Source of the DNA: Chloroflexi bacterium SZAS-1
GTDB lineage: Bacteria > Chloroflexota > Chloroflexia > Chloroflexales > Roseiflexaceae
DNA length: 45,485 bases
Reading direction: 5' to 3'
Assembly: GCA_018266315.1 (NCBI GenBank)
Contig: JAFEAS010000158.1
Location: 1 to 45,485 of the forward strand
Shown here: in pieces, positions 42,529 through 45,485 of the stretch
Layout: each line of letters opens with the position of its first letter
How positions within the stretch are numbered: position 1 is the stretch's first letter
The notes under the pieces: generated by a model
Database searches by the model: none
The model's input: the letters and a program-made list of their open reading frames with translations, nothing else
What the model was told of the DNA's origin: nothing
Made by a program: the position numbers and the translations under genes

Positions 42529-43305
42529 GTGCTCGCCGAGTGGTATAACCGTATCCTTGATTTTCTGCCCAACCTGATTGTCATCGCAGCGATTTTACTG
42601 CTCACCATTGTTATTTCACGGCGCAGCCAGCGCATCGTGTATCAGCTGTCCAATCGCACCCAGGCCCCGCCCGAGATTATCGAGCTTCTCAGCCGCATAG
42701 CCCGTTTTGGCGTCCTGGCCGTTGGTGCGCTGCTCATTCTCGATCGGCTCAACCTGAGCCGGACAGTACTGAGCTTTGTGGCGGGGCTCGGTATCGCCGG
42801 TATTATGCTTGGCTTCGCGCTTCAGGATATTGTTAAGCAATTTGCTGCGGGTGTGCTGCTGCTCATGCTGCGGCCTTTCCGGATTGGTGACACAGTAAGC
42901 ATTGGTAATTTTACCGGGCAAGTGCAAGAAGTGCAGCTACGTGCGACGATTTTGAAAACTAGCACGGGAGATGAAGTGCTGATCCCGAATGCCGATGTCT
43001 ATACCACGGCCATTGTCAATACCACGCGCTTCGGGCTACACCAGCGCACCATAGCGCTAACGTTGCCACCCCAGGCCGATCTAGGGCACACACGGGCCGC
43101 GCTGCTACAGGCCCTGAGCCAGGTGCCAGGCGTATTGGGCACCCCAGCCCCCGAAATTATCGCAACCGGGCTGAAAGGAACAACGGTGCAACTTGAAGCG
43201 CGTTTCTGGGTCGATGAGCGCGTGAGCAGCCCGAACCAGGTAACGACCGATGCGATTGTTGCGCTGCGCAGTGTAATAGCAACCTCACCGCAGGCAGCGG
43301 GCTAA
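42529..43305 (+). CDS. MscS-family mechanosensitive channel
   Basis: A 258-residue small-conductance channel. It begins with one or two helices (FLPNLIVIAAILLLTIVI and FGVLAVGALLILDRLNLS), then the pore helix and beta domain signature GLGIAGIMLGFALQDIVKQFAAGVLLLMLRPFRIGDTV, followed by GTVQEVQ-like FTGQVQEVQLRATILKTSTGDEVLIPNA. It relieves turgor by releasing ions on osmotic downshock. GTG 42529 is chosen because GGAGG lies 5 bases ahead and the helix follows at once; the in-frame ATG at 42472 would lack a ribosome site. Confidence 0.92.
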   Translation: MLAEWYNRILDFLPNLIVIAAILLLTIVISRRSQRIVYQLSNRTQAPPEIIELLSRIARFGVLAVGALLILDRLNLSRTVLSFVAGLGIAGIMLGFALQDIVKQFAAGVLLLMLRPFRIGDTVSIGNFTGQVQEVQLRATILKTSTGDEVLIPNADVYTTAIVNTTRFGLHQRTIALTLPPQADLGHTRAALLQALSQVPGVLGTPAPEIIATGLKGTTVQLEARFWVDERVSSPNQVTTDAIVALRSVIATSPQAAG

Positions 43306-43318
43306 TGCCTTCATGCAG

Positions 43319-43344
43319 CGAGGCGGGCCAATTGGCCCGCCTCG
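43319..43344 (+). terminator. Bidirectional terminator between mscS and rex
   Basis: A perfect 26-bp palindrome, half-site CGAGGCGGGCCAA, placed between two convergent stops. It can fold from either transcript. Confidence 0.75.
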
Positions 43345-43349
43345 TGGTG

Positions 43350-43994
43350 CTACCCTTCTTTATCTTCCTCGCGTGCCAGGTAATATGTCATACTATGCAG
43401 CACTGCCACCGGGTCGATATGCCGCACCCAGACGTACTCGGGCACCTGGATAACCATTGGCGCATAGTTTAGCACGGCGCGTACCCCAGCGGCCACAAGC
43501 ATATCCGCAACCTCCTGGGCGCGGCTCGCTGGCACAGCAATAATTGCCAGCTTAATATTCTGCTCGCGCATCACACGGCCAATCTGATCATCGTTGACAA
43601 TCGTTAAGCCGTTGATCTCGGTGCCGATTTTGTTCGGGTTGCTATCGAAGAGCGCCGCAATACGAATGCCCTGCCGCCGGAAGCCTTCGTAGCGCGCAAT
43701 GGCCTCGCCAAGGTGGCCAATGCCCACCAGCCCTACCGGCCATTCTTGAGTAAGGCCAAGAATACGCTCGATCTGGTTCAGCAGCTTCTCAACATCATAG
43801 CCGATGCCCTGCTTGCCAAATTCGCCAAAATACGACAGATCTTTGCGAATCTGGGCAGCGGTAACATTGATGCGCTCGCCAAGCTCCTGCGACGAGACAG
43901 AGCGAACATCTTCTTGCAACAAATAGCGCAGGCTTCGTGCGTATAACGGTAGCCGGCGAATCACAACATCTGGTGGAGTCTCTATGCGATCCAC
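43350..43994 (-). CDS. rex: Redox-sensing transcriptional repressor Rex
   Basis: A 214-residue Rex. The N-terminal winged helix is [19 protein letters not shown] ... [37 protein letters not shown]. The Rossmann domain ([36 protein letters not shown]) follows, with a C-terminal swap helix ending [21 protein letters not shown]. It binds DNA when NAD is high and lets go when NADH rises, controlling respiratory and fermentative genes. GTG 43994 is chosen because GGAGG lies 7 bases ahead; the frame extension to a TTG at 44033 has none. A Rex-like box sits over its own promoter. Confidence 0.95.
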   Translation of the reverse strand: MDRIETPPDVVIRRLPLYARSLRYLLQEDVRSVSSQELGERINVTAAQIRKDLSYFGEFGKQGIGYDVEKLLNQIERILGLTQEWPVGLVGIGHLGEAIARYEGFRRQGIRIAALFDSNPNKIGTEINGLTIVNDDQIGRVMREQNIKLAIIAVPASRAQEVADMLVAAGVRAVLNYAPMVIQVPEYVWVRHIDPVAVLHSMTYYLAREEDKEG

Positions 43995-44057
43995 ACATGC
44001 CTCCGAATAGTGCGCGCGGGAAAAAGCCGACAATAAGGGAAAAATACCCTATCGTGA

Positions 44058-44098
44058 AGTGTAGCACTAAGTCAACACCATTGTCAAGGTTATCACAA
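44058..44098 (-). promoter_or_regulatory. rex promoter with overlapping Rex-type operator
   Basis: Minus strand -35 TTGACA (44082-44087), 18-bp spacer, -10 TACACT (44058-44063). The operator-like TTGTGATAACCTTGACAA (44081-44098) matches the Rex pattern TTGTGA-N6-TCACAA with one arm mismatch and covers the -35. Confidence 0.65.
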
Positions 44099-44144
44099 AG
44101 TGTACATTCGAACCTTGCTATACACCCCAAAAGCTGCGTGTGCG

Positions 44145-44153
44145 TGCTATAAT
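44145..44153 (+). promoter_or_regulatory. Extended -10 element for the metallophosphoesterase gene
   Basis: TGCTATAAT, a perfect -10 with the TGN extension, 32 bp before the ATG at 44185. No clear -35 is present. The intergenic region is shared with rex. Confidence 0.45.
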
Positions 44154-44184
44154 GATCGCATCTGCCCCACACACGAGGAACCGC

Positions 44185-45045
44185 ATGCGCCTGGTATACT
44201 CCGCCGATCTGCACGGCGAAGCTGCCGCCTATCGTGCTTTGTTGGGCCTTGCCAGCACAACACGCGCTGAAGCGGTCATTGTGGGCGGTGATTTACTGCC
44301 GCACGCGATCAAACTCGATACTGCCCTGGCAATTCAGCAGGCGTTTATTCAAGCCGAGCTGCAGCCTTTGCTGCGCGCATTTCGTGCGCAGCAACCTGAA
44401 TGTGCCATATACCTGCTGCCGGGGAATGATGATTGGGCCGCTGCGGTGAGCAATGCAGTCGCCCTTGAACAGGAGGGTCTTGCATACCTGATTCACAATC
44501 AAGTAGTTCAGCTGGTAGCGGGCGATGCCCCATTATGGCTGGCAGGGTATGCCTGTGTACCGCTCACGCCATTTAGTATCAAAGATTACGAGCGCCGCGA
44601 TGCCGAAACACTGCCACCGTTCGATTTTAGTATGGCCTACACCAGCCACAGCGGCACGATTGAGCCAGCTATAGCGGCCCGCTTTGCCGCACTACCCAGC
44701 ATCGCCGACGACATGGCAGCGCTGGCGCAGCGTAGCGACCCGGCGCGCACGATCTATATATGCCACACGCCACCAGCTAACACACCGCTTGATCAGATGC
44801 CGCGCGGGCGGCACGTTGGTAGCCAGGCATTGCGTGCGTTTATTGAACAGCATACGCCTTTCCTGACCCTGCACGGCCATATTCACGAAGCGCCCGAGCA
44901 GAGCGGCCAATACGCCATTCGGCTTGGTACGACCTGGTGCATTAACCCTGGGCATCGCGCTGGCCGTTTGCAGGCAGTAACCCTCGATACCGACGACATT
45001 ATAGGCACGCTTGAACACACCGTGTTCGGGCGTCCAAGCGTATGA
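44185..45045 (+). CDS. Calcineurin-like metallophosphoesterase
   Basis: A 286-residue protein with all five metallophosphoesterase blocks: YSADLHG (D-x-H), VIVGGDLLPH (GGD), LLPGNDDW (GND), YICHTPP (H) and LTLHGHIHE (GHxH). The pair of metal ions would hydrolyse phosphate esters; the substrate is not known. ATG 44185 is used because GAGGAA lies about 5 bases before it; the in-frame ATG at 44140 lacks a site and lies over the promoter. The stop overlaps an ATG (45042) in the frame of the next gene, so the two may be coupled. Confidence 0.9.
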   Translation: MRLVYSADLHGEAAAYRALLGLASTTRAEAVIVGGDLLPHAIKLDTALAIQQAFIQAELQPLLRAFRAQQPECAIYLLPGNDDWAAAVSNAVALEQEGLAYLIHNQVVQLVAGDAPLWLAGYACVPLTPFSIKDYERRDAETLPPFDFSMAYTSHSGTIEPAIAARFAALPSIADDMAALAQRSDPARTIYICHTPPANTPLDQMPRGRHVGSQALRAFIEQHTPFLTLHGHIHEAPEQSGQYAIRLGTTWCINPGHRAGRLQAVTLDTDDIIGTLEHTVFGRPSV

Positions 45046-45074
45046 AATACCTTTTCAACAGAAAGGCTCGCACT

Positions 45075-45485
45075 GTGTTTAACGCGATTAGCGACGTGCG
45101 CCAGGCCCTGGGCGCGCAACAATACATTGCCTCGGACGAAATCGCTACCGTGATGTTTTTAGCCGAACGGCTGGGCAAGCCCGTGCTGGCCGAAGGCCCG
45201 GCGGGCGTGGGCAAAACCGAACTCTCGAAAGCCTGGGCGGCTGCCAGCGGGCGCGAGCTGATTCGCCTGCAATGCTATGAGGGGCTGGACGAAACCAAGG
45301 CGCTGTACGAGTGGGAATATGCCAAGCAGCTGCTCTATACCCAGCTACTGCGCGACAAGCTCACCGACCTGCTGGCTGGCTCAAAAACGCTGGCCGAAGC
45401 CGCCGACCGCCTGGCCGCCGAAGAAGATGTGTTCTTCTCCGACCGCTTCTTGCTGCCGCGCCCGCTGCTCAAGGCAATTACCAGC
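45075..45485 (+). CDS. MoxR-type AAA+ ATPase, N-terminal part (3' end outside window)
   Basis: Open in frame to the end of the window. It starts with FNAISDVRQALGAQQYIASDEIA and carries Walker A in LAEGPAGVGKTELSKAWAA, then LIRLQCYEGLDETKALYEWEY, the typical MoxR sequence after the P-loop. MoxR proteins are chaperone-like ATPases that insert metals or assemble complexes, usually with a VWA-domain partner, which would lie beyond the window. GTG 45075 with AGAAAGG upstream fits the family start. An ATG at 45042 in the same frame overlaps the previous stop and is the alternative. Confidence 0.88.
   Translation, partial: MFNAISDVRQALGAQQYIASDEIATVMFLAERLGKPVLAEGPAGVGKTELSKAWAAASGRELIRLQCYEGLDETKALYEWEYAKQLLYTQLLRDKLTDLLAGSKTLAEAADRLAAEEDVFFSDRFLLPRPLLKAITS

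Overview
The window is about 45.5 kb of dense bacterial chromosome and most likely comes from a filamentous Chloroflexota (class Chloroflexia, Roseiflexus/Chloroflexus/Kouleothrix-like). This is inferred from gene content and style: Rex, a T-box in front of a single-chain glycyl-tRNA synthetase, a SAM-I riboswitch, giant Ser/Thr kinase-ATPase-WD40 proteins, a 7TM histidine kinase, and GC-rich codon use. No rRNA, CRISPR array, integrase or intact insertion sequence was seen.

Layout. 1-1.7 kb: the 3' end of a glutamate dehydrogenase gene, a YraN-like gene and a cupin/RmlC-like gene. 1.8-6.8 kb (minus): a likely operon of DHH-like phosphoesterase, CBS-rubredoxin protein and pyruvate dehydrogenase E1alpha/E1beta/E2. 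7.0-7.1 kb: a tRNA-like RNA with an encoded CCA, no normal anticodon arm and its own hairpin terminator. 7.2-11 kb: lon, a MarR regulator with a self-overlapping operator, and a single-domain response regulator. 11-14 kb (minus): pcm, two tandem M50 peptidases and tpiA in one operon, with an ECF-like sigma factor divergent from it. 15-17 kb: a TfoX-N protein and a cysteine desulfurase behind a SAM-I riboswitch. 17-29.5 kb: a HAD-like protein, a beta-propeller lipoprotein and two tandem 1.5-1.6 kaa kinase-nSTAND-WD40 paralogues. 29.8-39.6 kb: tRNA-Gly(GCC), methylmalonate-semialdehyde dehydrogenase, a histidine kinase, a small orphan ORF, a CPA2 antiporter, T-box-controlled glycyl-tRNA synthetase and SSB. 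39.7-45.5 kb: a membrane-anchored glycosidase, a nitrilase-like protein, an MscS channel, rex, a metallophosphoesterase and the 5' end of a MoxR ATPase gene.

How the parts work together. Central carbon flow is covered by PDH, TpiA, MmsA and glutamate dehydrogenase. Several genes carry readable regulation. A T-box senses uncharged tRNA-Gly, and the matching tRNA-Gly(GCC) with a UCCA end is in the same window. A SAM riboswitch controls sulfur mobilisation. Rex probably represses itself according to NADH/NAD, and the MarR protein has an operator over its own promoter. A recurrent promoter form, TTGNNN-17-TATACT, can be read in front of at least six genes.

Most unusual structures: (1) a four-copy family of nested palindromes (128-180 bp) with conserved arms and apex but a copy-specific, still fully paired central stem; (2) a pair of 105-bp MITE-like elements; (3) the tRNA-like RNA; (4) the tandem kinase paralogues, whose 3' ends share a near-identical 66-nt block, which in one copy lies beyond an in-frame TGA so that the other copy's C-terminal tail is preserved as in-frame sequence after the stop; (5) a promoter that sits exactly on the apparent start of the glycosidase ORF and implies a leaderless mRNA.
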